Shown in pieces: positions 1-9,038 of a stretch of 64,000 nucleotides of DNA. Position 1 is the first letter of the stretch; the number at the start of each line of letters is the position of its first letter. The position numbers and the translations under genes are program-made. This DNA comes from Planococcus shenhongbingii (GTDB taxonomy: Bacteria > Bacillota > Bacilli > Bacillales_A > Planococcaceae). The DNA lies in the NCBI RefSeq assembly GCF_030413635.1, contig NZ_CP129235.1:2666001-2730000 (forward strand), read 5' to 3'. The notes under the pieces were generated by a model, which was given only the letters and a program-made list of their open reading frames with translations, was not told the origin of the DNA and ran no database searches.

Positions 1-26
1 AAGGCAGACTTCCATACTTAGTATGA

Positions 27-1577
27 TTATACAGGATAAACCGCATGTTTTCGATATGGCATCGGCAAATCTTTAGTTTCATAAAATGCCAGGCGCTGCG
101 ATACCACTCCCCGCAATTGATGCGGTGCTACAATTTCATCGATGATCAGCTCAGAGGCCAATTTGTAGATGTCAATTTCTTCTTTGTATTCCTGATGTTT
201 TTCCTGCACATACTTCAACCGTTCTTTAGGATCTTCAATGGCTTCGATTTTATTCGAATATACTGCATTGACTGCCGCTTCAGGACCCATTACAGCAATT
301 TGCGCTGTAGGAAGGGCGATGCAGACATCCGGCTCGAAAGCAGGGCCAGCCATTGCATAGAGGCCGGCACCGTATGCTTTACGGACTATGACCGATATTT
401 TAGGCACAGTGGCCGAACTCATCGCAGCGATAAACTTTGCGCCGTGCCGGATGATGCCGGCACGTTCCACTTTCGTTCCGATCATAAAGCCCGGAACATC
501 CGCAAGGAACAGTAACGGAATAGAGAAAGCGTCGCAAAGATTGATGAATTTGGCGCCTTTATCGGCAGAATCACCAAACAGCACGCCGCCTTTCACTTTT
601 GGCTGGTTAGCTAAAATCCCTACTACTTGACCATCGATGCGCGCAATTCCAGTGATCAATTCTCCAGCAAACAGCTTTTTGATGTCAAAAAAGCTGCCTT
701 CGTCCACCAATTGATCAATCAACTCATACATATCAAATGGCGCGTTCTGGTTCTCAGGAATAATCGCTTCTAAAGTCCGTCCAGCTTTTGCTGCTTTCGC
801 TTCAATTTTCTCCGGTTTCAAAGCAAAGTTTGCCGGAAAATTGGCCAAATAGCGGCGGGCTTCAGAAATGGCTTCTTCTTCACTGAAAACAAGAACGTCG
901 CCGACGCCGCTGACCGTACAATGCATGCGTGCACCGCCCATTTCTTCAAGCGTCACTTTTTCACCTATGACTTTTTCGGCCATGCGCGGCGATCCAAGGT
1001 ACATTGACGCATTGCCGTCAACCATGATGACTATGTCGCAAAATGCCGGTATGTAGGCGCCTCCCGCTGCAGATGGGCCGAACAATAAACAAATTTGCGG
1101 CACCATGCCGGACATTCTTACTTGATTGTGGAAAATCCGCCCCGCACCCCTACGGTTTGGAAACATGTCAAGCTGGTCCGTAATTCTAGCCCCCGCCGAG
1201 TCCACCAAATACAGCATCGGCACTTGCATTTTCTCAGCCGTTTCCTGTATCCGAATAATTTTCTCAACCGTGCGCGAACCCCAAGATCCCGCTTTGACGG
1301 TGGAGTCATTGGCCATTACGCAAACCGTTTGGCCATTCACTTTACCGATCGCTGTGACAACGCCGTCAGCCGGCAAATCGCCAGCTTCGACATTGGCAAA
1401 GCGCCCATCTTCCGCATAATGCTCATCGTCGAACAAGAGCTTCAAGCGGTCACGGACGAATAATTTATTGTTTTCCTTCATCTTCTCGTGATATTTGGGA
1501 TGCCCTCCCGCAAAAATCGTCGCGAGTTTTTGTTCCAAGCGTTCGTTATAGCCGGTCGTTTCACTCGTTTTTGTCAT
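27..1577 (-). CDS. Acyl-CoA carboxylase, carboxyltransferase subunit (YngE/PccB/MccB-like)
   Basis: This 516-residue protein has the two-part crotonase-like carboxyltransferase fold of propionyl-CoA and methylcrotonyl-CoA carboxylase beta subunits. It would move CO2 from carboxybiotin to an acyl-CoA. The N-terminal half carries the acyl-CoA oxyanion region (VDSAGARITDQLDMF, then GPSAAGGAYIPAFCD). The C-terminal half carries the biotin-side region (FLADVPGFMIGTKVERAGIIRHGAK). The start has an AAGGGG site about 9 bases upstream. It is the last of three genes in the order biotin carboxylase, biotin carrier, carboxyltransferase, so a complete enzyme is encoded. The neighbouring enoyl-CoA hydratase and the B. 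subtilis yng cluster (known family context) favour methylcrotonyl- or propionyl-CoA over acetyl-CoA. The exact substrate is inference. Only 26 bases of unassigned sequence lie downstream in the window. Confidence 0.9.
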   Translation of the reverse strand: MTKTSETTGYNERLEQKLATIFAGGHPKYHEKMKENNKLFVRDRLKLLFDDEHYAEDGRFANVEAGDLPADGVVTAIGKVNGQTVCVMANDSTVKAGSWGSRTVEKIIRIQETAEKMQVPMLYLVDSAGARITDQLDMFPNRRGAGRIFHNQVRMSGMVPQICLLFGPSAAGGAYIPAFCDIVIMVDGNASMYLGSPRMAEKVIGEKVTLEEMGGARMHCTVSGVGDVLVFSEEEAISEARRYLANFPANFALKPEKIEAKAAKAGRTLEAIIPENQNAPFDMYELIDQLVDEGSFFDIKKLFAGELITGIARIDGQVVGILANQPKVKGGVLFGDSADKGAKFINLCDAFSIPLLFLADVPGFMIGTKVERAGIIRHGAKFIAAMSSATVPKISVIVRKAYGAGLYAMAGPAFEPDVCIALPTAQIAVMGPEAAVNAVYSNKIEAIEDPKERLKYVQEKHQEYKEEIDIYKLASELIIDEIVAPHQLRGVVSQRLAFYETKDLPMPYRKHAVYPV

Positions 1578-1607
1578 TTTCGCTGTCCCCTTTGCATAAA
1601 AACTTTC

Positions 1608-1823
1608 TTATTCACCAAGTGTAATCAATGTTTCTTCTTCGTTGACAAATCCGCCGACTTCTACATGAATTTTCTCCACAGTACCGCTGATTTCGGCTTC
1701 AATCGGAATTTCCATTTTCATCGATTCGATTGTGACAACTGCTTGCCCTGCACTTACCGCTTCACCTTCTGCAACCAAAACATTCAATACCGTTCCTGCC
1801 ATCGATGCTTTCAATTCTTTCAT
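1608..1823 (-). CDS. Biotin/lipoyl attachment domain protein (biotin carboxyl carrier, YngHB-like)
   Basis: A 71-residue stand-alone biotinyl domain that carries carboxybiotin between the biotin carboxylase and the carboxyltransferase on either side. The biotinylation motif is ESMKMEI, with the acceptor lysine near residue 36, and beta-hairpin glycines follow. The start at 1823 is chosen because a GGAGG site sits about 10 bases upstream and the ATG overlaps the TGA of the biotin carboxylase gene (ATGA). That arrangement implies translational coupling and fixed stoichiometry. An upstream in-frame start at 1856 would add eleven unlikely residues. A carrier this short, separate from both catalytic subunits, matches the B. 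subtilis YngHB type. Confidence 0.9.
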   Translation of the reverse strand: MKELKASMAGTVLNVLVAEGEAVSAGQAVVTIESMKMEIPIEAEISGTVEKIHVEVGGFVNEEETLITLGE

Positions 1824-3169
1824 AATCCTTGTTCCTCCTTTGTCTTTTCGAGCCATGTCGGCAATACAGATGTTGCGTATTCCCCGCTTGCAAATTCCTG
1901 GGATTCAATAAACTCTTTAAATAATGAAATATTGGTTTTTACTCCCACTATTGTAGCATGATTGAAAAAATTCTGTGATTTCCGAAGAGCTTCTGCCCGG
2001 TCACTGCCCGTAATAATCACTTTTGAAATCATCGGGTCGTAAAAAGGAGTGATGCTGTTGCCTTGTTCATAACCTGATTCAATCCGGGCGCCTTCTCCCC
2101 ATTCAATTGCCTGAAGCGTTCCAGGCGAAGGAAAGAAGGTTTTTGGATCTTCGGCATATATCCGGTATTCGATTGCATGCCCGGTAGACTGGATGCTGTC
2201 CTGCGGGGGCAGCTTTTCCCCTTTGGCAACGTTTATCTGCCATTCGACCAAGTCAAAACCAGTTACTTGTTCTGTGACTGGATGTTCCACTTGGAGCCGG
2301 GTATTCATCTCTAAAAAGTAAAAGTCATTATTTTCATCAACGATAAACTCAACCGTTCCAGCATTTGTATAGCCGACTGCCTGGCCTGCCTTAAGAGCCG
2401 CTTCACACAACCGGACACGTGCTTCCTGCGGCAAATGAGGTGATGGCGATTCTTCAATGACTTTTTGGTTTCTCCGCTGGACGGAACAATTCCGCTCAAA
2501 CAAATGAACGATATTGCCATGTTGATCCCCAAATATCTGGACTTCGATATGCCGGGCGTTTGGTACAAACTTTTCCAAAAAAACGACATCATCACCGAAA
2601 TAGGCTTTGGCCCGATTTTTTACAGAAGCAAATTGCTGACTGAGCGCTTGCTCATCATCACAGCGCACCATTCCGATGCCTCCGCCTCCAGCACTGGCTT
2701 TCAGCATAACTGGATAACCAATCGCTTCCGCTTCTGCTAAGGCTGCTTCAAGAGATGCTGCCCCTTGTTCTGTTCCGGGCACTACCGGGACGCCAGCTTG
2801 AATCATCGTCCGGCGGGATTCGATTTTATCGCCCATTTTTTCCATGATATCAGCGGATGGGCCAATAAAGATCAATCCTGCTCTTTTCACTTTCCGGGCA
2901 AACTCAGCATTTTCGGACAGCAGTCCATATCCTGGATGGATGGCCTCTGCTCCATGCGCTTTTGCCGCTTCAATAATCTTGTCTACTTGCAAATACGATT
3001 GTACGACCGGATTTGGTCCGATTAAGACAGCTTCGGTTGCTTCACTGACATAAGGCAGATCCCCATCAGCCTCAGAGTGGATGGCAACCGTTTCGATGCC
3101 AAGCCGATTGCATGTGCGGATAATCCTCCGTGCAATTTCGCCTCGGTTCGCAATCAGGATTTTATTCAT
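1820..3169 (-). CDS. Biotin carboxylase subunit of acyl-CoA carboxylase (YngH/AccC-like)
   Basis: A 449-residue biotin carboxylase that uses ATP and bicarbonate to carboxylate the biotin carrier encoded just downstream. It starts with the family signature MNKILIANRGEIARRI. The ATP-grasp glycine loop AGGGGIGM lies at about residues 160-167, and the active-site region EMNTRLQVEHPVTE follows near residue 290. Its length equals that of stand-alone AccC subunits, so no carrier or carboxyltransferase domain is fused. A GGGGG site precedes the ATG. The 3' end overlaps the carrier gene by 4 bases. A housekeeping accC for fatty acid synthesis would normally sit beside accB, so this copy is more likely catabolic (inference). 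Confidence 0.92.
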   Translation of the reverse strand: MNKILIANRGEIARRIIRTCNRLGIETVAIHSEADGDLPYVSEATEAVLIGPNPVVQSYLQVDKIIEAAKAHGAEAIHPGYGLLSENAEFARKVKRAGLIFIGPSADIMEKMGDKIESRRTMIQAGVPVVPGTEQGAASLEAALAEAEAIGYPVMLKASAGGGGIGMVRCDDEQALSQQFASVKNRAKAYFGDDVVFLEKFVPNARHIEVQIFGDQHGNIVHLFERNCSVQRRNQKVIEESPSPHLPQEARVRLCEAALKAGQAVGYTNAGTVEFIVDENNDFYFLEMNTRLQVEHPVTEQVTGFDLVEWQINVAKGEKLPPQDSIQSTGHAIEYRIYAEDPKTFFPSPGTLQAIEWGEGARIESGYEQGNSITPFYDPMISKVIITGSDRAEALRKSQNFFNHATIVGVKTNISLFKEFIESQEFASGEYATSVLPTWLEKTKEEQGL

Positions 3170-3261
3170 ATAAGAAATACCCCCTGTGTTTTTCTCCCTT
3201 CTCTAGCATATACGACTTTTGTAAGCGATTTCAACTATTGGTGAAAATTTTTTATAAATTG

Positions 3262-3290
3262 AAAAAAGACTTCCGCAATCCGGAAGTCTT
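3262..3290 (-). terminator. Intrinsic terminator of the enoyl-CoA hydratase gene
   Basis: A perfect 10-bp stem (AAGACTTCCG paired with CGGAAGTCTT, loop CAATC) followed on the minus strand by a T run. The TAA stop of the enoyl-CoA hydratase overlaps the stem. It separates that gene from the carboxylase operon, so the two are probably separate transcription units. Confidence 0.85.
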
Positions 3291-4041
3291 ACTTTTTAGG
3301 TTTTGTTAAAAAATCATTGACGGCTTCATGATGTGCATCTTTGGCCCAAAGCTCGGCGCAACGCCGCACTTCTGCTTCTACACGGTCTTTGAGGCCGTTC
3401 AATCGCCATTTTCTGATGGCGACTTCTTTATATGCACGGTGCACTTCCGGCCGGATTTTTTTCATCGTTTGGAAAAATTCGTCGATGTCTGCCTGATCTT
3501 TGACCACTTTTGTCGCCCAGCCCATTTCAAACAGCTGTTCTGCTGAAAGGGCATTAGCATCGCTCAACATTTTCAGCGCACGGTCATGCTGCAAAGTTTC
3601 AAATAAATACGTGGCTCCACCCCAGCCGCTTGTCATCGCAAGTGTCCCTTGGATAAACCCGCATTTCGCGTGCTCCCATACCAGCCTGTAATCGCATGCT
3701 GTAGCGATTTCACAGCCTCCGCCGACTGCCGCCCCATTTACCAGCGCAACTACCGGCACAGGCAAAGTTTTAATGGAATAAAGCACTTCGCTCATCCGTT
3801 TCAACATCGGATAAGCCTGTTCTTCTGTTTTCAGTTCATGAAAAACCGATAAGTCGCCTCCTGAACAAAAAGCTCGGCTTCCGGTTGCGGTAATAATCAC
3901 AACACGCGGATTCGAATTATGTACTTTCTTTATTAGCTCTTCAAGTCCCACCATGACTTCATCATTAATGGCATTTCGGATTTCTGGCCGATCTATCGTA
4001 AAAGTCATGATCTGATCTTTCATTTCAATTTTATACGACAT
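3289..4041 (-). CDS. Enoyl-CoA hydratase/isomerase family protein
   Basis: A 250-residue crotonase-family protein. The oxyanion-hole segment SRAFCSGGDLSVF and the second conserved segment ALVNGAAVGGGCEIATACD are both visible. The start at 4041 is preferred because AAGGAG lies 7-8 bases before it; longer in-frame starts run into the upstream terminator. Crotonases hydrate enoyl-CoA or carry out related chemistry, and the exact substrate cannot be read from sequence. A terminator separates it from the acyl-CoA carboxylase genes downstream, yet the pairing resembles yngF with yngE/H in B. subtilis. That supports a role in leucine or branched-chain acyl-CoA breakdown (inference). Confidence 0.88.
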   Translation of the reverse strand: MSYKIEMKDQIMTFTIDRPEIRNAINDEVMVGLEELIKKVHNSNPRVVIITATGSRAFCSGGDLSVFHELKTEEQAYPMLKRMSEVLYSIKTLPVPVVALVNGAAVGGGCEIATACDYRLVWEHAKCGFIQGTLAMTSGWGGATYLFETLQHDRALKMLSDANALSAEQLFEMGWATKVVKDQADIDEFFQTMKKIRPEVHRAYKEVAIRKWRLNGLKDRVEAEVRRCAELWAKDAHHEAVNDFLTKPKK

Positions 4042-4068
4042 CTTACCACTCCTTATTTTTGGATAGAG

Positions 4069-4107
4069 AAAAAGGCTATCGAGAGCCATGGCCTCTCAAT
4101 AGCCTTT
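4069..4107 (-). terminator. Terminator of the yceD-rpmF operon
   Basis: A long hairpin: AAAGGCTAT pairs with ATAGCCTTT, and an inner GAGAGCC/GGCCTCTC arm closes on a tiny loop. A short T run follows on the minus strand. It lies 17 bases past the rpmF stop. Confidence 0.8.
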
Positions 4108-4124
4108 TAGCAGCAAATACTGTT

Positions 4125-4301
4125 TTATTTGCTTGCTACTACTTCTTTCCCTTTGTATGATCCACATGCTTTGCAGACGTGGTGAGCCAATTTCGATTCG
4201 CCACAGCTTGGGCAAGTTACCATGCCCGGCAATGACAATTTGAAATGTGTACGGCGTTTTCTTTTAACGGTTTTGGACGTTCTTCTAGCTGGTACAGCCA
4301 T
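4125..4301 (-). CDS. rpmF: 50S ribosomal protein L32
   Basis: A 58-residue basic protein with the L32 N-terminus [17 protein letters not shown]. It has two CxxC pairs (CPSC and CKAC) that would hold one zinc ion, so this is the zinc-binding form. It is a structural protein of the large ribosomal subunit. The start at 4301 follows AAGGAGGTG, while an earlier in-frame start three codons upstream lacks a proper site. It is co-transcribed with the yceD-family gene just upstream, as in most Bacillales, and the operon ends in a strong hairpin. Confidence 0.97.
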   Translation of the reverse strand: MAVPARRTSKTVKRKRRTHFKLSLPGMVTCPSCGESKLAHHVCKACGSYKGKEVVASK

Positions 4302-4325
4302 CGGTGACACCTCCTTACAATGATT

Positions 4326-4859
4326 CTATTCATCTGACTGATCAAAATACTTGGCTAAATCAGCAAGTCTTGGATCCGGTTTTGGTTGTGCGTCTTCTTT
4401 CTCGGCTTCCACTTGCTCATCAGTTGAATAGGACCAGTCGTTGCCGCCAGTTATAACGGTTTCTTCAGAGTCCTCCTTGAACACTTGAATCGGTACTTCC
4501 AACAGAATCAGTTCTTCCAGTACCGGCTGAAGATCAATTGTTTCAGTGGCCACCATGTGAACATTATCGTCTTTTGTATCCCGGTCTTTTTCAGACCATG
4601 AGAAAATTTCAACCGATTTGATGTCAATAGGAAATTCAACGTCTTCCCAAGTTCGTGCACAAGGTAGCGTTAGCATCCCTTTGAGATGAAGCTGGCACGT
4701 AATTTGTTGTGAACCAATCGTGCAGTGTCCTGTGACGTGTACAGGTGAAATTTCACGAATATCACTATTGCGTTTTTTCACTGCATCCAAATGGACGATT
4801 TCGTCAATTGGCATTCCGTCTTTGCGATGCTTTTGAAGCTGTTGAATCGCCATTTTCAT
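4326..4859 (-). CDS. ylbN: YceD/DUF177 family protein (YlbN)
   Basis: A 177-residue acidic protein of the DUF177/YceD family, which sits directly before rpmF in very many bacteria. Family work links YceD to 23S rRNA or large-subunit biogenesis; nothing in this sequence shows catalysis. Visible features are a central cluster HCTIGSQQITCQLHLKGML with two cysteines and a highly acidic C-terminus ending near FDQSDE. The start at 4859 is chosen because GAGGTG is 6-7 bases upstream; MAIQ six bases later is an alternative. Transcription begins at a near-perfect sigma-A promoter at 4888-4916, arranged back to back with the tmcAL promoter. Confidence 0.88.
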   Translation of the reverse strand: MKMAIQQLQKHRKDGMPIDEIVHLDAVKKRNSDIREISPVHVTGHCTIGSQQITCQLHLKGMLTLPCARTWEDVEFPIDIKSVEIFSWSEKDRDTKDDNVHMVATETIDLQPVLEELILLEVPIQVFKEDSEETVITGGNDWSYSTDEQVEAEKEDAQPKPDPRLADLAKYFDQSDE

Positions 4860-4887
4860 AAGTATCACCTCTAAGACAACAAAGTTG

Positions 4888-4916
4888 ATTATATAATGCA
4901 CAGAAATGGATGTCAA
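4888..4916 (-). promoter_or_regulatory. Sigma-A promoter of ylbN-rpmF
   Basis: On the minus strand TTGACA (4911-4916) and TATAAT (4888-4893) are both perfect consensus with a 17-base spacer. The ylbN start is about 29 bases from the -10 box. Confidence 0.85.
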
Positions 4917-4925
4917 GATAAAATC

Positions 4926-4955
4926 TTGTCAGGACAATCCCGACATCGGTATACT
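4926..4955 (+). promoter_or_regulatory. Sigma-A promoter of tmcAL
   Basis: TTGTCA (4926-4931) and TATACT (4950-4955) with an 18-base spacer, 31 bases upstream of the tmcAL start. Its -35 box is only 9 bases from the -35 box of the divergent ylbN promoter. Confidence 0.7.
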
Positions 4956-4986
4956 GTTATTAAAGTTTACCAAAGGAGGGATAGAA

Positions 4987-6186
4987 ATGAAAGCTACAGG
5001 CATCGTGGTTGAGTACAATCCTTTCCATAACGGCCATCTCTACCATGCCCGGCAATCCAAAATTGAAACAGGCGCTGATGTGATCATCGCTGTTATGAGC
5101 GGCCAATTTCTTCAACGCGGAGAACCTGCGTTTGCCGACAAATGGACCCGGACGGAAATGGCGTTATTGAACGGCATTGATATTGTCATTGAACTTCCCT
5201 ATGTTTACGCTACTGCCCAAGCATCGGATTTCGCAAAAGGCGCTATTGCTCTGCTCTCTGCCATAGGCTGTGAATCTTTTTGCTTCGGCAGTGAAGAAGG
5301 CGCTATCCATCCTTTTCTTCGAACGTACGAGCTCTTGAATGGACAGCGGGAGCAGTATGAGCAAAAGATCCATGAAGCCGTCCAAACCGGCATCAGCTAT
5401 CCCAAAGCTATGAATAGAGCTTATAATGCCTTAACCGGGAATAGCGACGGATACGCCGACTTGACACAGCCCAATAATATTCTGGGCTATCATTACATAG
5501 ATGAAGCAAAAAAAATGGGTTCTCCTATGAGTCCGCATACGATTCAGCGCATTGCCGCCAATTACCATGATCCGATTGATAAAGGATTGACCATTGCCAG
5601 TGCTACAGGCATACGGCAAGCCTTTTTCGAAGAAGGTTCCATGAAAGAAATAGCGAATTACATGCCTGTGCCTTCTCTCCTCAGCCTGCAGGAATTCAAC
5701 CGGCAATATCATGCATTCGGCAGTTGGGAGCAATTCTATCCTATGCTGCGCTATAGCATCTTAAAAGAGCGCCCAGCTCAATTAAAGCGTTTTTCCGAGG
5801 TGACCGAAGGCATTGAAAACTTAATATTCGAGGCAGCTGCAAAAGAGCATGAATTTGAAGGGTTTATCGGCCGCGTCAAATCGAAACGCTTTACCCGGAC
5901 GCGTATCCAGCGCATGCTGACGCATATTTATACCGGCTTTACATGGGACCAGCTCCGGTCTTTCCAAACCCCTTCTTATCTGCGTTTACTGGGAATGTCT
6001 GAAAAAGGCAAGCGTTATTTAAATCAGCAAAAAAAGAATATCGGGCTTCCCCTCATCAGCCGCGCCGCTAATTTAACGGACCCGATGGGAAAACTCGATA
6101 TTCATGCCAGTTCCATGTATCTGCTTGGAATAGGAGCTAAAGATTTGAAGAAAGAATTCACTTCGCCACCGCTTTATTTCGGCTGA
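4987..6186 (+). CDS. tmcAL: tRNA(Met) cytidine acetate ligase (YlbM)
   Basis: A 399-residue nucleotidyltransferase-fold protein of the YlbM family. TmcAL uses acetate and ATP to make N4-acetylcytidine at the wobble base of elongator tRNA-Met (known for the B. subtilis member). The N-terminus IVVEYNPFHNGHLYH has the HxGH adenylate-binding motif at residues 14-17, and the GSEEG segment is conserved. The start at 4987 follows GGAGGG by 6 bases; the frame is open 27 codons further upstream without a good site. The gene is transcribed alone, divergent from ylbN. Its last 13 bases overlap the end of the convergent protease gene. Confidence 0.93.
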   Translation: MKATGIVVEYNPFHNGHLYHARQSKIETGADVIIAVMSGQFLQRGEPAFADKWTRTEMALLNGIDIVIELPYVYATAQASDFAKGAIALLSAIGCESFCFGSEEGAIHPFLRTYELLNGQREQYEQKIHEAVQTGISYPKAMNRAYNALTGNSDGYADLTQPNNILGYHYIDEAKKMGSPMSPHTIQRIAANYHDPIDKGLTIASATGIRQAFFEEGSMKEIANYMPVPSLLSLQEFNRQYHAFGSWEQFYPMLRYSILKERPAQLKRFSEVTEGIENLIFEAAAKEHEFEGFIGRVKSKRFTRTRIQRMLTHIYTGFTWDQLRSFQTPSYLRLLGMSEKGKRYLNQQKKNIGLPLISRAANLTDPMGKLDIHASSMYLLGIGAKDLKKEFTSPPLYFG

Positions 6187-7199
6187 AGCTCTTCCAAATA
6201 GTCAATAGCGTCGTCGATGGTCTTAACCGGAACGATTTCCATATCAGTTCCGATATTTTCCGCCGTTTCTTTGGCTACATCATAATTGGATGCTGAAGCT
6301 CCTTCTGTTTCATCGGCTGGAGCGAAGAAAATATCAATCTTTTCATTGTCGGCAGCGATCACTTTTTGGTCAATGCCGCCAATTCTTCCCACTTCACCCG
6401 TGCCTGCCATGGTTCCAGTTCCTGCAATGTTATAGCCTTTTGTAATATCTTCCTCAAGCAATTGATTTAAAATTTCAAGCGTAAACATTAATCCCGCCGA
6501 AGGTCCTCCAATGTTTTCTGAATCGATTTTCACATCGGGAGTCGTCTTTATTTCTTTGTTTTCCACAAAAGTGATTCCTAGTCCGATCCGTTCCGGATCA
6601 GTCGGCAGCGGTGCTAATGCAATGGTTTCAGTAATTTTTCGCTGTTCCCGTTCAAAAGCCAATTCCACTTTATCTCCATCATTTTTGCTGGATATATAAT
6701 CCACAAACTCTTTTTGAGTTTCAAAATTGTTGCCGTCAATCGACAGCACTTGATCTCCGGGAGCTAAAATTTCATCTGCAGCTCCACCAGGAAGCACGTT
6801 CATAACAAAAACACCCTTATTATCAATTTCATAAGGCAGTTCGGCTTCTTCAAAAGCGACTTGCAATGCATTCACTTGAGAATCAGACATCAGTTTTAGT
6901 TGCCGAACATTATACTCTTCGTCACTTTCGTGCGGACTGCGCACTTCTTCCGGTTTTAATATCTTATAACCGTCCTGGAATTGCGCGAAAAGATATAAAG
7001 TCGGCGTAGCATTCAGCATAGAGACCGTCATCAAACTCAAACTTCCTTGATCATCGTCATCTCCGCCATCCACATTCACTAACGGGCTTAGCTCATAGGC
7101 TCCGCCCGGCCGGGTAATATATAAGTTCATTTGGTAAGTCGATAAAAAAACAGCTAATGCGGCAACTATTACCAGCACAATCAGCTTATTGTTTTTCAT
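6174..7199 (-). CDS. PDZ-domain Lon-type serine protease (YlbL/SepM-like)
   Basis: A 341-residue membrane-anchored protease. Residues 5-25 are one N-terminal membrane helix, the PDZ domain spans about 125-195, and a Lon-type (S16) domain follows. The catalytic serine is in ENIGGPSAGLMF (about Ser234) and the catalytic lysine in GRIGGIDQKVIAA (about Lys279). The protease domain should face outside the cell. In streptococci SepM trims a signalling peptide, and in B. subtilis YlbL has been linked to degradation of a cell-division inhibitor (known family data). The target here is unknown. Its 3' end overlaps that of tmcAL on the other strand, with no terminator visible between them. Confidence 0.92.
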   Translation of the reverse strand: MKNNKLIVLVIVAALAVFLSTYQMNLYITRPGGAYELSPLVNVDGGDDDDQGSLSLMTVSMLNATPTLYLFAQFQDGYKILKPEEVRSPHESDEEYNVRQLKLMSDSQVNALQVAFEEAELPYEIDNKGVFVMNVLPGGAADEILAPGDQVLSIDGNNFETQKEFVDYISSKNDGDKVELAFEREQRKITETIALAPLPTDPERIGLGITFVENKEIKTTPDVKIDSENIGGPSAGLMFTLEILNQLLEEDITKGYNIAGTGTMAGTGEVGRIGGIDQKVIAADNEKIDIFFAPADETEGASASNYDVAKETAENIGTDMEIVPVKTIDDAIDYLEELQPK

Positions 7200-7231
7200 T
7201 TGCTGCTCCTTTCCGAATTGGCAGCCAATAA

Positions 7232-7254
7232 CAAAAAGCCACGCTAAACGTGAC

Positions 7255-7256
<2 letters not shown>
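7232..7256 (-). terminator. Probable terminator after coaD
   Basis: A short stem (AGCCACG with CGTGACT, one mismatch, loop CTAAA) followed on the minus strand by a five-T run. It lies at the coaD stop codon and 30 bases before the protease start. Confidence 0.55.
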
Positions 7257-8302
<1,046 letters not shown>

Positions 8303-8384
8303 TCTATCGCCTCTTATTTGCTAAAATTTCTTATGAATTAAACCTGCATAATGGTAAAATATTAATTGGAAAGGACGTGACCCT

Positions 8385-8765
8385 ATGATTCAGCGATTTA
8401 TCGAATTAGGAGAAGGATACGGAGACCTATATGAGCTCCGTGAACTGATCACCACAAATTCAAACCGTTTCAAGCATGGCTTTATATTTGTTTCCTTAAC
8501 CAAAGGAGGCCAGCCGGTGCTATCTGTTGCAGCGGCATTCGAACCAGCCGAAGAAGGCGGCTTCATGCCAATTTACATATGCCGGGAAGGAATACCGGAA
8601 AACTCTAAAAGGCTCGGTTTATTTGAAGAAACCGTTAAACAGCTTGGCCATCAACCCATTAAAATGGATGTAAAACATTCTTCAGCCTATGCCGAGAAGA
8701 AATTCTACTTTAGCCATCTGATAGCGATTCTAAGATTAAATCATTATATTCCGCCTATGCAGTAA
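8385..8765 (+). CDS. Conserved Bacillales protein of unknown function (possibly the DUF7147 group)
   Basis: A 126-residue soluble protein that I recognise only as a conserved Bacillales family; the DUF7147 label is from memory and tentative. It has no signal peptide, membrane segment or metal motif. Conserved-looking stretches are FIELGEGYGDLYELRELI at the start, MPIYICREGIP in the middle and ILRLNHYIPPMQ at the C-terminus. An AAGGACGTGA site precedes the ATG. It sits between rsmD (divergent) and ylbG (convergent), and its stop codon directly abuts the ylbG stop codon. No function is proposed. Confidence 0.75.
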   Translation: MIQRFIELGEGYGDLYELRELITTNSNRFKHGFIFVSLTKGGQPVLSVAAAFEPAEEGGFMPIYICREGIPENSKRLGLFEETVKQLGHQPIKMDVKHSSAYAEKKFYFSHLIAILRLNHYIPPMQ

Positions 8766-9038
8766 TTATAAACCAATTTTATAATCATATTCCTTCGCCT
8801 TATCCGGCTTTGCATTTTCGTACTCGGTTTTCAAAAACGGCCGCTGTGACTCGAGAATTTGTTTGACGTACGGCAGTTTTGATAATTTGGTTTTTGTGCT
8901 TTCAATAACTTCCTGATCCATATAAAGAACGACATATTTCAGTCTACGTGAAATAAAATGAACATGCCCGTATTTTCTTAGTGATTTGGCTTGTTTTAAA
9001 TGATGCACATAAACAATGAGGCCCTGGCGATCACGCAT
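8766..9038 (-). CDS. ylbG: UPF0298/DUF2129 protein YlbG
   Basis: A 90-residue protein matching the YlbG family: [21 protein letters not shown] near the N-terminus, [12 protein letters not shown] in the middle and the highly conserved tail [22 protein letters not shown]. Its function is not established. The start has GAGGGA 6 bases upstream. In B. subtilis the gene lies between ylbF and rsmD; here the same neighbourhood is kept, with insertions. It ends exactly where the convergent 126-residue gene ends. Only a weak AT-rich hairpin (8765-8785) spans the junction. Confidence 0.9.
   Translation of the reverse strand: MRDRQGLIVYVHHLKQAKSLRKYGHVHFISRRLKYVVLYMDQEVIESTKTKLSKLPYVKQILESQRPFLKTEYENAKPDKAKEYDYKIGL

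Noticed and set aside
1095..1463. Plus-strand frame opposite the carboxyltransferase gene
   Set aside because: Antisense shadow of a strongly conserved gene, with no start site and no recognisable protein features.
3289..4089. Longer enoyl-CoA hydratase starting at 4089
   Set aside because: The additional 16 residues would be read from the rpmF terminator hairpin and have no ribosome-binding site.
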